Origin: Candidatus Peribacter sp. UBA6535
GTDB taxonomy: Bacteria; Patescibacteriota; Gracilibacteria; Peribacterales; Peribacteraceae
DNA: 30,316 nucleotides
NCBI GenBank assembly: GCA_002436205.1
Contig: DJKT01000021.1
Span: 1 to 30,316, forward strand
Direction of reading: 5' to 3'
The number at the start of each line of letters is the position of its first letter. Within the stretch, counting starts at the first letter, position 1. The translations under genes were made by a program, and so were the position numbers. Below the pieces are notes generated by a model. It did no database searches and was not told the DNA's origin. It worked only from the letters and a program-made list of their open reading frames with translations. Shown in pieces: positions 7,303 through 14,631 of this stretch.

Positions 7303-7824
7303 TTATAGATGCAGTCGATCTTTCTTTTTGTAGGTCAAAAACGTAAATCCAAACTTATGCTTGGCATCTGCCTTGTGTTCCTTGCTTTCCACCTCCTCCC
7401 AGATATCAGAGTCTACCTCTGGAAATTCGATATCCCCCGCTATCCACGCATGGACACGAGTGAGGTAGAGGTAATTACTTAATTCCATCGCCTGTCTGTA
7501 AATCTCCCCTCCACCAATGATGAAAATCTCCTCTTTGTCATTGTCCTTATGTCCATACATGATCGCTTCTTCGAGTGAAGAAGCAACTTCACACCCAACT
7601 GCTTCGTATGTACTTTCACGCGTAACAATAATATTTTTACGATTCGGAAGCGGACCTCCAAGAGCTGCAACAATAGACTCAAAGTTCTTGCGTCCCATAA
7701 TTACAGGATGTCCTTCGGTTTTTTTGCGAAAGAATTTCAGATCATCAGGCAAATGCCACGGGATACTATTAGCCCTACCAATCACATTGTTTTCCGACGC
7801 TGCAACGATAATCGAAATGCGCAT
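7303..7824 (-). CDS. folA: Dihydrofolate reductase
   Basis: 173 residues. It reduces dihydrofolate to tetrahydrofolate with NADPH. The N-terminal fold is standard: MRISIIVAASENNVIGRANSI, then PWHLPDDLKFF with D28 as the catalytic acid, HPVIMGRKNFESI, NRKNIIVTR, and the IIGGGEIYRQAM NADPH loop. It follows thyA by seven bases in the same direction, so both enzymes of the thymidylate cycle are co-transcribed. The C-terminus ends with a lysine-rich tail YKKKDRLHL. A 91-base gap separates it from the HExxH gene. Confidence 0.96.
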   Translation of the reverse strand: MRISIIVAASENNVIGRANSIPWHLPDDLKFFRKKTEGHPVIMGRKNFESIVAALGGPLPNRKNIIVTRESTYEAVGCEVASSLEEAIMYGHKDNDKEEIFIIGGGEIYRQAMELSNYLYLTRVHAWIAGDIEFPEVDSDIWEEVESKEHKADAKHKFGFTFLTYKKKDRLHL

Positions 7825-7831
7825 GCGCAGA

Positions 7832-8662
7832 CTATACAGCTATCGGTGCTTTAATCCCAGGATGTGGATCGTAATTGCACACTTCAATATCTTCGTAGGT
7901 AAACGCAAAGAGATCTTGTACATCAGAATTCAACTTGAGTGTTGGTAACGCTTTCGGCTCACGTTCCAATTGAGTCAACGCCTGCTGCATATGATTACTG
8001 TAAAGATGCAAGTCTCCAAACGTGTGCACAAAGTCACCGACTTGAAGGTTACACACCTGCGCCATCATATGCGTGAGTAAACTGTAACTCGCAATATTAA
8101 ACGGAACGCCTAAGAAGATGTCTGCTGATCGTTGATAGAGCTGACAGCTTAATTTTCCATCTAAGACATAAAATTGAAACAGGCAATGACATGGGGGCAG
8201 AGCCATCTTCCCTTCTGCAGCATTTTGATCTGGCGCCTTCGAAATATCAGGTAATACTGATGGATTCCATGCAGAGACAATTAAGCGACGTGAAGTTGGA
8301 TTGCGCTTTATCTCATCCACCACCCAGCTAATTTGATCAATGCCACTAAAATCTCTCCACTGCTTTCCATACACAGGGCCAAGTTCACCCTCAGGAGTCG
8401 CCCACTCATCCCAGATCTTCACACCATTTTCTTGCAAGTACTTGATGTTGGTATCTCCTTTCAGAAACCACAATAGTTCGTGCACGATAGACTTCATATG
8501 CACCTTCTTGGTGGTAAGTAGCGGGAACCCCTCAGAGAGATTAAACCGCATCTGTGCGCCAAAAACGCTTACTGTCCCTGTCCCTGTACGGTCATCTTTT
8601 GTAGACCCCTGGTCCATGACCTTTTTGAGGAGTGCCAAGTACTGTACATCTGCAGTATTCAT
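7832..8662 (-). CDS. thyA: Thymidylate synthase
   Basis: 276 residues, slightly longer than E. coli ThyA (264). It makes dTMP from dUMP using methylene-tetrahydrofolate, producing dihydrofolate that FolA recycles. Motifs are DRTGTGTVSVFG, HELLWFLKGDTN, VYGKQWRDF, SRRLIVSAWNP, the nucleophile C158 in LPPCHCLFQFYV, and YSLLTHMMAQV. A ~12-residue insert (SKAPDQNAAEGK) lies just before the catalytic segment, a position where ThyA loops vary. It starts 16 bases after the ccdA stop, so thymidylate and thiol-redox genes share one run. Confidence 0.97.
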   Translation of the reverse strand: MNTADVQYLALLKKVMDQGSTKDDRTGTGTVSVFGAQMRFNLSEGFPLLTTKKVHMKSIVHELLWFLKGDTNIKYLQENGVKIWDEWATPEGELGPVYGKQWRDFSGIDQISWVVDEIKRNPTSRRLIVSAWNPSVLPDISKAPDQNAAEGKMALPPCHCLFQFYVLDGKLSCQLYQRSADIFLGVPFNIASYSLLTHMMAQVCNLQVGDFVHTFGDLHLYSNHMQQALTQLEREPKALPTLKLNSDVQDLFAFTYEDIEVCNYDPHPGIKAPIAV

Positions 8663-8678
8663 AGGGAAGAATCATACA

Positions 8679-9536
8679 CTAATTCGGCAGCTCTATCTCC
8701 TCTCCAAACAGCTTTTCCTCAAGTTCCACACCAATGTTTCCAAATGCAGTATTGCTTACAAGATACGTTTCTATGGCTCTAAGCCAATGATAGTTGAGCG
8801 CTACTGCAGTAAAGATAAGAATAGCTCCAGAAACCTGCTTTATACGACCGGAGTATCTAGAAAGTACACGTGAAGAATGTGCAGCAGCTTGTCCACCGTA
8901 TCCAATAAGCAGCAGTGGAACTGCCGTACCAAGTCCATACGTTGCAAGTAATGCCGCTGCCTCTACACCCGGCTGCTCTTGTACAAGAGTAAGAGCAAAC
9001 CCAAGTGCAGGCCCTGCACATGGCACCCATACAAGACCCATAGTAAGCCCGATGAAGAAAGCTGTTAAGGGGTTATCTTGACCCAGTTCTCCGGAAGCCT
9101 TTTGTTGAATATCTGTACCAAGTTGCTGAATACGCGTTGCCACCCATCCACCTACCTCCATAAGAGTAGCTCCAATGGTCTGGGCAATCGTCATCACAAT
9201 CCATCCTTTATCGTAAAAGAAAAATCCTCCAAGCACTGCTCCTGTAATCTGCAACATTTTGTTGTGTGTCAGAAACCCAAACCCAAAGAGCAGAAGAACG
9301 TAATACGTTGAGATCGTAATGTAGTCTGCCAGTACGACAAACTGATTGAGAACAACCGTAAGCAAGAACGTAAAACCGACAAAGCTCACCAGCATTCCTG
9401 CAATCGTCAGCAATGGCCTTAGCTTGCTACGTCCTGCGATACTAACACCTAAGACAATAGGTACCAGTGGCAGAATGCATGGCAGGAGAATGGTAAGCAT
9501 TCCTGCTGCAAACATCGTGATGTATAAACTCGTCAC
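8679..9536 (-). CDS. ccdA: CcdA/DsbD-type transmembrane thiol-electron transporter
   Basis: 285 residues, with many hydrophobic segments. CcdA proteins carry reducing equivalents from cytoplasmic thioredoxin across the membrane to extracytoplasmic thioredoxin-like proteins. The two conserved cysteine motifs are present: LLPCILPLVP in TM1 and VWVPCAGPALG in the second half, each flanked by prolines as usual. The protein has an extra amphipathic loop between the halves (about residues 115-150) and a short charged C-terminus. The gene directly upstream encodes a thioredoxin-like lipoprotein, the natural electron acceptor; spacing is 18 bases. Confidence 0.87.
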   Translation of the reverse strand: MTSLYITMFAAGMLTILLPCILPLVPIVLGVSIAGRSKLRPLLTIAGMLVSFVGFTFLLTVVLNQFVVLADYITISTYYVLLLFGFGFLTHNKMLQITGAVLGGFFFYDKGWIVMTIAQTIGATLMEVGGWVATRIQQLGTDIQQKASGELGQDNPLTAFFIGLTMGLVWVPCAGPALGFALTLVQEQPGVEAAALLATYGLGTAVPLLLIGYGGQAAAHSSRVLSRYSGRIKQVSGAILIFTAVALNYHWLRAIETYLVSNTAFGNIGVELEEKLFGEEIELPN

Positions 9537-9554
9537 AGGCTCAGAGTAGCAAGA

Positions 9555-10016
9555 CTAACCCAAAAGGTCACGCAGTGCTTCCCTGCTTGGGAAACGAACA
9601 CGCTTCACCTCATTTCCATTTCCATCGATGAGGATAAATGTATCTTGACCTATGATGCCGTACTGACTTTTTAAGTCGGTCGATGTGTCGTAGTCAATCT
9701 TATAGACAGAGCGTGGATAGTCTGAGGATCCGTAGAATTCTTTGAGACGACCGTCATTCTCTTTGCACTTCGGACACCATGTAGCATGAAAGAAGAGTAC
9801 AGACTCCTGCCCGTTACCAATGACACCATCGGCGTATTGTGTGTACGAACCATCCTGTACAACTTGAGTTGGTTCTGCTGCCTGTGTTGGCTCTGCGACT
9901 GCAACTTTTGGCGCCACTTTCTGAGGACGAGCAACCTCGTTACCTGCACCTCCCTGTGGCTTACAAGCTGTAATAACCATAGTGAGAGCCAATAGAGCGA
10001 AAAATGTTTTATTCAT
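9555..10016 (-). CDS. Thioredoxin-like lipoprotein (CPKC active site)
   Basis: 153 residues. The N-terminus is a lipoprotein signal with lipobox ITAC (C18), followed by a proline/alanine/valine linker to about residue 58, then a thioredoxin fold: VLFFHATWCPKCKEN with C81 and C84, and a later FILIDGNGNEV strand. The residue that should be the cis-proline before that strand is Asp (GQDTF, D125), which is unusual for this fold. It is the first gene of the run with ccdA, thyA and folA and has a good promoter match just upstream. Likely role: extracytoplasmic disulfide reduction using electrons from CcdA. Confidence 0.85.
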   Translation of the reverse strand: MNKTFFALLALTMVITACKPQGGAGNEVARPQKVAPKVAVAEPTQAAEPTQVVQDGSYTQYADGVIGNGQESVLFFHATWCPKCKENDGRLKEFYGSSDYPRSVYKIDYDTSTDLKSQYGIIGQDTFILIDGNGNEVKRVRFPSREALRDLLG

Positions 10017-10043
10017 ACTAATAAAGGGGAATCGAACAAGCGC

Positions 10044-10071
10044 ATTGTATGGAGATCTGGATACATCTCAA
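10044..10071 (-). promoter_or_regulatory. Sigma-70-type promoter for the trx-ccdA-thyA-folA run
   Basis: On the - strand, TTGAGA (complement of 10066-10071) and TACAAT (complement of 10044-10049) are separated by exactly 16 bases; each matches consensus at five of six positions. The predicted start is near 10037, leaving a leader of about 20 bases before the ATG at 10016. This is the best promoter match I found in the window. Confidence 0.55.
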
Positions 10072-10100
10072 CCCCTACAAAAGAAAAGGTGTGATCCTGA

Positions 10101-10763
10101 TCACGAAAAACCCTCCTTGGACTTATCAGATCTTCCGAACGTCTGTGAAGAGGGGCAATCCTCCTGAAACGGGCAATTCGAGCAATCTCTGTTGTGTGCT
10201 GTGCATACAGCCCGTCCATGAGCTACCAGAAGGTGAGAAAGCATAAGCCAGTCCTTATGAGGAGTATCATTCATCATTTGAAGCTCGATCTTGTCTTGGT
10301 TTTTTGTCTTCACAAGACCCAAGCGATTGAGCAGACGAATGTTGTGGGTATCAATGGGAATACCTTCGATCACACCAAACGCGGTACCAAGTACTACAGC
10401 AGCAGTTTTCCGACCTACACCACGCAATGTGAGCATCTTCTCCATCGCCTGTGGTACTTTCCCATCAAACTGATCCCGCATCGTCTGGCAACTTTCCTGT
10501 ATTGCCTGCGCCTTCATGCGAAAAGAGCCACATGTGCGCACATCCTCTTCCAACTCTTCTTGGGAAACACGAAGAAAATCTTGCGGTGTTTTGTACTTAG
10601 CAAACAAAGCCTTTCCTACCTGATTCACACGTTTATCCGTACATTGTGCTGCAAGGATAGTAGCTACCAGAAGCTCTAGAGGTGTATTCCAATCCAGTGT
10701 GCAGTCTGCCTTCGGATACTGCTTTTTGAGTTCTGAGAGAATGGTATCGACCGTGATCTTCAT
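10101..10763 (-). CDS. nth: Endonuclease III (DNA glycosylase/AP lyase)
   Basis: 220 residues from the ATG at 10763. A longer frame to 10871 would overlap the divergent exonuclease start and adds unrelated sequence, so I reject it. Endonuclease III removes oxidised pyrimidines and nicks AP sites. Motifs are the helix-hairpin-helix LTLRGVGRKTAAVVLG with catalytic K119, D138 in IPIDTHNIRL, and the 4Fe-4S loop C187-x6-C194-x2-C197-x5-C203, exactly the family spacing. The stop is TGA, in the place expected from homologues, which argues against a UGA-reassigned code. Confidence 0.96.
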   Translation of the reverse strand: MKITVDTILSELKKQYPKADCTLDWNTPLELLVATILAAQCTDKRVNQVGKALFAKYKTPQDFLRVSQEELEEDVRTCGSFRMKAQAIQESCQTMRDQFDGKVPQAMEKMLTLRGVGRKTAAVVLGTAFGVIEGIPIDTHNIRLLNRLGLVKTKNQDKIELQMMNDTPHKDWLMLSHLLVAHGRAVCTAHNRDCSNCPFQEDCPSSQTFGRSDKSKEGFS

Positions 10764-10790
10764 ACTATGAAGTATACATTCTTCTTTAAT

Positions 10791-10809
10791 GCTCACTTCC
10801 GAAGTGAGC
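10791..10809. promoter_or_regulatory. Perfect inverted repeat between divergent nth and exonuclease genes
   Basis: GCTCACTTC and GAAGTGAGC, nine bases each, flank a single C, giving a 19-base near-palindrome. It lies 28 bases upstream of the nth start and 53 bases upstream of the exonuclease start. No T-run follows on either strand, so an operator or a protein-binding site is more likely than a terminator. Confidence 0.4.
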
Positions 10810-10846
10810 GTCAACGAAACTCGCTGGCATACAACTGCAATTCCGA

Positions 10847-10852
10847 TATAGT
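10847..10852 (+). promoter_or_regulatory. Possible -10 box for the DnaQ-like exonuclease gene
   Basis: TATAGT (five of six to consensus) ends 9 bases before the ATG at 10862, which would give a leader of only about 3 bases. The -35 region is poor (CTGGCA at 17 bases). Confidence 0.3.
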
Positions 10853-10861
10853 CAATAACCG

Positions 10862-11443
10862 ATGTCGACACTCCCTACTTTTACCGTTTTTGATACAGAG
10901 ACCACGGGTCTCGACCCCAGAAAGGGCGATAAAATTATTGAAATTGCAGGTGTACGCATCGAAGACGGAATTATCCGAGAGGATCTTGTCTTCACAAAAT
11001 TTGTGAACCCGGAAAGATCCATCCCCTGGGAAGCAAAGCGTGTAAACCACATTGAAGATTCCGATGTTGCCGGAGCACAGACAATAGACCAGGTACTACC
11101 GCAGTTTTTGGATTTTGCAAAGGGATCGATACTTGTAGCGCACAACTGTGATTTTGATATGAGCTTTCTCCAAACCGAAAAAGAGCTCTGCTGGGGATAT
11201 ATCGAAATGCCGGAATGTATTTGCACCATGCAACTCAGTAAATCGCTCAACCCAAGTGAATTCCGCCACAACCTCGATAGTGTCGCTGCACGCTACCAGC
11301 TCAATATGCCAAGTGACCGCCACAGGGCACTTCCGGATGTGCTGATGACTGCCGAGGCACTGCTAAAAATGATAGAACAGGCAGATATAAAGACTATAGA
11401 ACAGTTGCGAAAACTTGCAGGAAAACAGAGAATGGTTGCGTAA
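10862..11443 (+). CDS. DEDDh 3'-5' exonuclease (DnaQ/epsilon-like)
   Basis: 193 residues. The exonuclease motifs of the DEDDh family are all present: FTVFDTETTGLDP (Asp and Glu, Exo I), VAHNCDFDMSFL (Exo II Asp), and DRHRALPDV (His and Asp, Exo III). A short helical C-terminus follows. It could be a stand-alone proofreading subunit of DNA polymerase III or a general DNA/RNA exonuclease; length and motifs do not separate these. Its TAA overlaps the ATG of def (TAATG), so the two are translationally coupled. Confidence 0.87.
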   Translation: MSTLPTFTVFDTETTGLDPRKGDKIIEIAGVRIEDGIIREDLVFTKFVNPERSIPWEAKRVNHIEDSDVAGAQTIDQVLPQFLDFAKGSILVAHNCDFDMSFLQTEKELCWGYIEMPECICTMQLSKSLNPSEFRHNLDSVAARYQLNMPSDRHRALPDVLMTAEALLKMIEQADIKTIEQLRKLAGKQRMVA

Positions 11444-11883
11444 TGACCGTTCTTCCTATCGTCACCGGCCAGGATACTGCTGTTCTTCGTGCAGAAAATC
11501 AAAAAGTTCCGCAGGTAACCAAAGAGATCAAAAAGCTCATTAAAAATATGCATGATACTGTCAAAAAAGCAGAAGGCCTTGGTATCGCTGCTCCGCAGAT
11601 TGGTAAATCTCTTAAGCTTTGCCTGGCAAATATTAATGGAAAAATGACACCGATGATGAACCCCGAGATTACGTGGAAAAGCGAAGAAACCAGTACGATG
11701 GAAGAGGGATGTCTGAGCCTCCCCGAAATTCACGTTGATGTTACGAGGCCTGTTGAGATCTCAGTTTCCTATCAAGATAAGGACGGAGAGGTCCAGGAGC
11801 GGAGACTTCATGATTTAGACGCACGCGTGGTTCAACACGAGATTGACCATTTGAATGGGAAACTGATTGTGGACTACCGTTAG
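11443..11883 (+). CDS. def: Peptide deformylase (short form)
   Basis: 146 residues, shorter than the usual ~165-190. It removes the formyl group from new protein N-termini. The three motifs are complete: GLGIAAPQIG, EGCLSLP (Cys metal ligand) and VQHEIDHLNG (HExxH). The protein stops eight residues after motif 3 (KLIVDYR), so the C-terminal helix common in type 1 enzymes is absent. Its last 143 bases run antisense to the 3' end of the sigma gene. The catalytic centre is intact, so activity is expected. Confidence 0.94.
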   Translation: MTVLPIVTGQDTAVLRAENQKVPQVTKEIKKLIKNMHDTVKKAEGLGIAAPQIGKSLKLCLANINGKMTPMMNPEITWKSEETSTMEEGCLSLPEIHVDVTRPVEISVSYQDKDGEVQERRLHDLDARVVQHEIDHLNGKLIVDYR

Positions 11884-12505
11884 GTTTATCCATGTATGAA
11901 AAGAGTATTTTACCCAGTCGATTGCGTGCAACATGTAGGCGCCTCTTAATCGTACCTATTAGCGCATCAAATTCATCAGCCATTTGCTTAAGAGAAAGTC
12001 CTCGAAAATAAAAAGCATCCAGCGTGCTACTATCAGATTCTTTCATAGAGCGCATACCAATTCTCACTTGCTGCTTTCCTTCTATTTTAAGCACAGTATG
12101 CAATCCACTATTAACACCATTGTCATCCGGTGTCATCTCCTCATCAGGGAGATGTGCAAATGCCTTCCTACGAGTAATGCGATTGATAGACATGCGTACT
12201 GCAATGGTCTTGATCCAGCCACCAAAAGCTTTTGGATCTCGAAGAGTTGTAATTTTTTCCATACCCTGCATAAAGGCATCTTGTACAAGCTCTTCTGCAT
12301 CAGCTGCATTCCCTATCTTATAATAGACAAGGCCAAACACTGCACTGCGATGCTTCTCAAAAAGAGTTCCATATGCACTCGTATCTCCATCAAGAAAAGC
12401 ATGTACAAGCTCTTCATCGCTCTGTGGATCTTCGGTGTTAAATGGTAGTATTGTGGAATTTTTTCTAGGAGCCAATGTGCCTTTTACGGCTAAATCTAGC
12501 TGCAT
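11741..12505 (-). CDS. ECF-family RNA polymerase sigma factor
   Basis: 254 residues. Region 2 is clear: DEELVHAFLDGDTSAYGTL, then ADAEELVQDAFMQGMEKI, and FGGWIKTIAVRMSINRITR. Region 4 follows: STLDAFYFRGLSLKQMADEF and IGTIKRRLHVARNRLGKIL. A normal ECF protein would end shortly after this, at about residue 207. Here the frame continues 46 more residues (KPNGSPQ onward) that are entirely antisense to def and have a low-complexity look. This tail is probably a by-product of a lost stop codon. No anti-sigma gene is adjacent. Confidence 0.88.
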   Translation of the reverse strand: MQLDLAVKGTLAPRKNSTILPFNTEDPQSDEELVHAFLDGDTSAYGTLFEKHRSAVFGLVYYKIGNAADAEELVQDAFMQGMEKITTLRDPKAFGGWIKTIAVRMSINRITRRKAFAHLPDEEMTPDDNGVNSGLHTVLKIEGKQQVRIGMRSMKESDSSTLDAFYFRGLSLKQMADEFDALIGTIKRRLHVARNRLGKILFSYMDKPNGSPQSVSHSNGQSRVEPRVRLNHEVSAPGPLRPYLDRKLRSQQAS

Positions 12506-12511
12506 AGTTGA

Positions 12512-12539
12512 AGTTTACTCTAAATAATGCAGAGTTCAA
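12512..12539 (-). promoter_or_regulatory. Possible promoter of the ECF sigma gene
   Basis: On the - strand TTGAAC (complement of 12534-12539) and TAAACT (complement of 12512-12517) are 16 bases apart, four of six matches each. The -10 ends six bases before the ATG at 12505, so the message would be leaderless. Confidence 0.3.
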
Positions 12540-12574
12540 GAGAACTATGAATTTCTCTCCACGAGGCCAAATAC

Positions 12575-14032
12575 ATGGTGTATCCTGCTTTCGTGCCAGA
12601 ACTAGAAGTAATTATAGGCTTAGAGGTTCATGCCCAAATGAGCACGAAAACGAAGATGTTCTGTGGGTGTGATAACGATGCCTTTGGCAAACAGCCAAAC
12701 ACTACCGTCTGCCCTATTTGCATGGGGCACCCAGGTACTCTCCCTGCCCCAAACGCCACTGCTATCGAAAAAGCAATAAAGGCATCACTGGCTATACAGT
12801 GCAGCATAAATTTGAGTAATCACTTCGATCGAAAACACTATTTTTATCCGGATCTTCCTATGGGGTTCCAGATATCTCAGTATGACTTCCCTCTTAGTAG
12901 TAAAGGATCTGTCACCTACGATATCTTTGATGCTTCTGGAAATGTGATAGAAAGTAAAGAGTGTGGCATCACAAGGCTCCACATGGAAAACGACGCCGGA
13001 AAGCTCACACACAAAGGAAGTACAACTCTCTGCGACTACAATCGCGCCGGTACTCCACTCATGGAGATCGTAACAGAGCCAGATCTCCGCAGTGCAGAGG
13101 ATGCAGTGTCTTTTGCGCAGGAGCTTCGAAGAATTTTGATTGCTGTGGATGCATCCGAAGCAGATATGTTTAAAGGAATGATGCGCTTTGATGCCTCGAT
13201 CTCTCTGCGAGAAAAGGGTACAGAGAAACTCAATCCCCGCAGTGAGATTAAAAACCTCAACTCGTTTAAATCTCTCGAACGTGCATTGGAATACGAAGAG
13301 AAGAGACTGCGCAAAGCATGGGAAAAAGATGATGGTCCACTGCCCGGAGATATTACTGTCGGGTGGTTAGACGATGATGGAAAAACCAAGATGCTCCGCG
13401 ATAAAGAAACCGCTGATGACTACAGATACTTCCCAGAACCGGATATTCCACCTCTTGAATTTAAGCAGAAGGAGATTGATACGATCAAAGCAGCTCTACC
13501 AAAACTTCCACGAGAGATGAAAGAGGAATACATGTCTCAGGGACTAGACGAAAAACAAGCACTACAACTGATAGATCAAGCAGCTCTGCAAACCATGTTT
13601 ACTGCTATTCGAGAAAAGACTGATGCAAAGCGTGCATCCAGTCTTGTGCTTACTCAGCTCCTTGGATTCCTTAATGCAGCAGAAAAGGAAGTTGCAGAAG
13701 GCCCGGATGCAGATGCTATGTTAGAACTTGTAAGTAAGATTGATGACGGCACGATCTCCGGAAACGCTGGAAAAGATGTACTGGAAAAGATGGTAGAAAC
13801 AGGAAAGAATGCCTCTACGATTATTGAAGAAGAGGGCATGCAACAGATCAGTGATGACTCTGCCATTGAAGCATTAGTGCAGCAAGCAATAGATGCAAAC
13901 CCCAAAGCTATAGAGGACTTTAAGGGTGGAAACGAAAAAGCCCTCGGGGCTATTGTTGGCTTTGTGATGAAAGAATCCAAAGGACAAGCGAATCCTGGGA
14001 AAGTTAATAAGATTTTGAAGAAGTTGATTTAA
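12575..14032 (+). CDS. gatB: Aspartyl/glutamyl-tRNA amidotransferase subunit B
   Basis: 485 residues, standard GatB length. GatB is the kinase/amidating subunit of GatCAB, which converts Glu-tRNA(Gln) or Asp-tRNA(Asn) to the amides. The N-terminal signature IIGLEVHAQMSTKTKMFCGC, VCPICMGHPGTLP, the glycine-rich MENDAGKLTHKG and the DYNRAGTPLMEIVTEPD motif are all present, then the helical and YqeY-like tail ending QANPGKVNKILKKL. gatA and gatC are not in the window. The stop overlaps the efp stop by four bases on the other strand. Confidence 0.97.
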   Translation: MVYPAFVPELEVIIGLEVHAQMSTKTKMFCGCDNDAFGKQPNTTVCPICMGHPGTLPAPNATAIEKAIKASLAIQCSINLSNHFDRKHYFYPDLPMGFQISQYDFPLSSKGSVTYDIFDASGNVIESKECGITRLHMENDAGKLTHKGSTTLCDYNRAGTPLMEIVTEPDLRSAEDAVSFAQELRRILIAVDASEADMFKGMMRFDASISLREKGTEKLNPRSEIKNLNSFKSLERALEYEEKRLRKAWEKDDGPLPGDITVGWLDDDGKTKMLRDKETADDYRYFPEPDIPPLEFKQKEIDTIKAALPKLPREMKEEYMSQGLDEKQALQLIDQAALQTMFTAIREKTDAKRASSLVLTQLLGFLNAAEKEVAEGPDADAMLELVSKIDDGTISGNAGKDVLEKMVETGKNASTIIEEEGMQQISDDSAIEALVQQAIDANPKAIEDFKGGNEKALGAIVGFVMKESKGQANPGKVNKILKKLI

Positions 14033-14589
14033 TCCACTCGACTCATATACTCCCCCGACTCGGTATTTACTTTCACACTATCTCCTTCATTAATAAAGAG
14101 TGGAACATTCACGGTAATACCGGATTCAAGCGTTGCAGGCTTAGTACCACCAGTAGCAGTATCCCCTTTTACTCCCGGAATAGTCTCAACGACTTTCACA
14201 TCAATCGTTGGAGGAAGTTTTATGCCAATTGGATGATCGGCAAACACCATCGCATCCACCTCCTGTCCTTCGGAGAGATACTTTGCGCTGTCACCGATCA
14301 TATCTACTGTGAGTTCAAATTGATCGTAGCTACTCAAATCCATAAACGTAAAACTGGATCCATCACCATACAGATATTGCACCTTGCGATACCCAACATC
14401 AGCAGGTTCTAATTTATCATTTCCCTGAAAGGTCTTTTGAATAACAGAACCAGTCTTTAAGTTCTTCATCTTCGTTGCCATCACACCACCCTGACGAGCA
14501 GCCTTGGAGAATTGATTCCACGTAATAAGATATGGATCTCCTTCTACAACAATGGCGCGGCCTTTCTTGAGCTCTGCAATAGAGTACAT
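14029..14589 (-). CDS. efp: Elongation factor P with an arginine at the tip position
   Basis: 186 residues from ATG 14589. An in-frame GTG at 14604 would add five residues, but that codon lies inside a heptanucleotide repeat, so I prefer the ATG. EF-P relieves ribosome stalling at polyproline. All three domains are visible, including FQGNDKLEPADV and the C-terminal KGDTATGGTKPATLESG and SGEYMSRV. The domain I tip reads FSKAARQGGV, which puts R32 where E. coli has the modified K34 and where Pseudomonas has the rhamnosylated R32. No modification enzyme (EarP, EpmA) is in the window. Confidence 0.95.
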   Translation of the reverse strand: MYSIAELKKGRAIVVEGDPYLITWNQFSKAARQGGVMATKMKNLKTGSVIQKTFQGNDKLEPADVGYRKVQYLYGDGSSFTFMDLSSYDQFELTVDMIGDSAKYLSEGQEVDAMVFADHPIGIKLPPTIDVKVVETIPGVKGDTATGGTKPATLESGITVNVPLFINEGDSVKVNTESGEYMSRVD

Positions 14590-14596
14590 ACCTGCA

Positions 14597-14631
14597 TTAT
14601 TCACTATCCTCTACTCACTATCCACTAATTA
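14597..14631. repeat. Heptanucleotide repeat between efp and the FecR-like gene
   Basis: Five 7-base units run without gaps on the + strand: TTATTCA, CTATCCT, CTACTCA, CTATCCA, CTAATTA. On the - strand most units end in TAG or TAA, and the stop codon of the FecR-like gene (14629-14631) is part of the last unit. Confidence 0.6.

Noticed and set aside
10101..10103. UGA-as-glycine code (as in Gracilibacteria/SR1)
   Set aside because: nth ends at TGA at the expected length and no gene has internal TGA codons.
10091..10104. GTGATC-CT-GATCAC palindrome at the nth stop as a terminator
   Set aside because: Short arms, no T-run, and partly inside the coding end.
10764..10871. Extended N-terminus of nth from 10871
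   Set aside because: It overlaps the divergent exonuclease start and adds 36 residues unlike any endonuclease III.
14590..14604. GTG start adding five residues to EF-P
   Set aside because: The codon is part of a heptanucleotide repeat unit and the family start matches the ATG at 14589.
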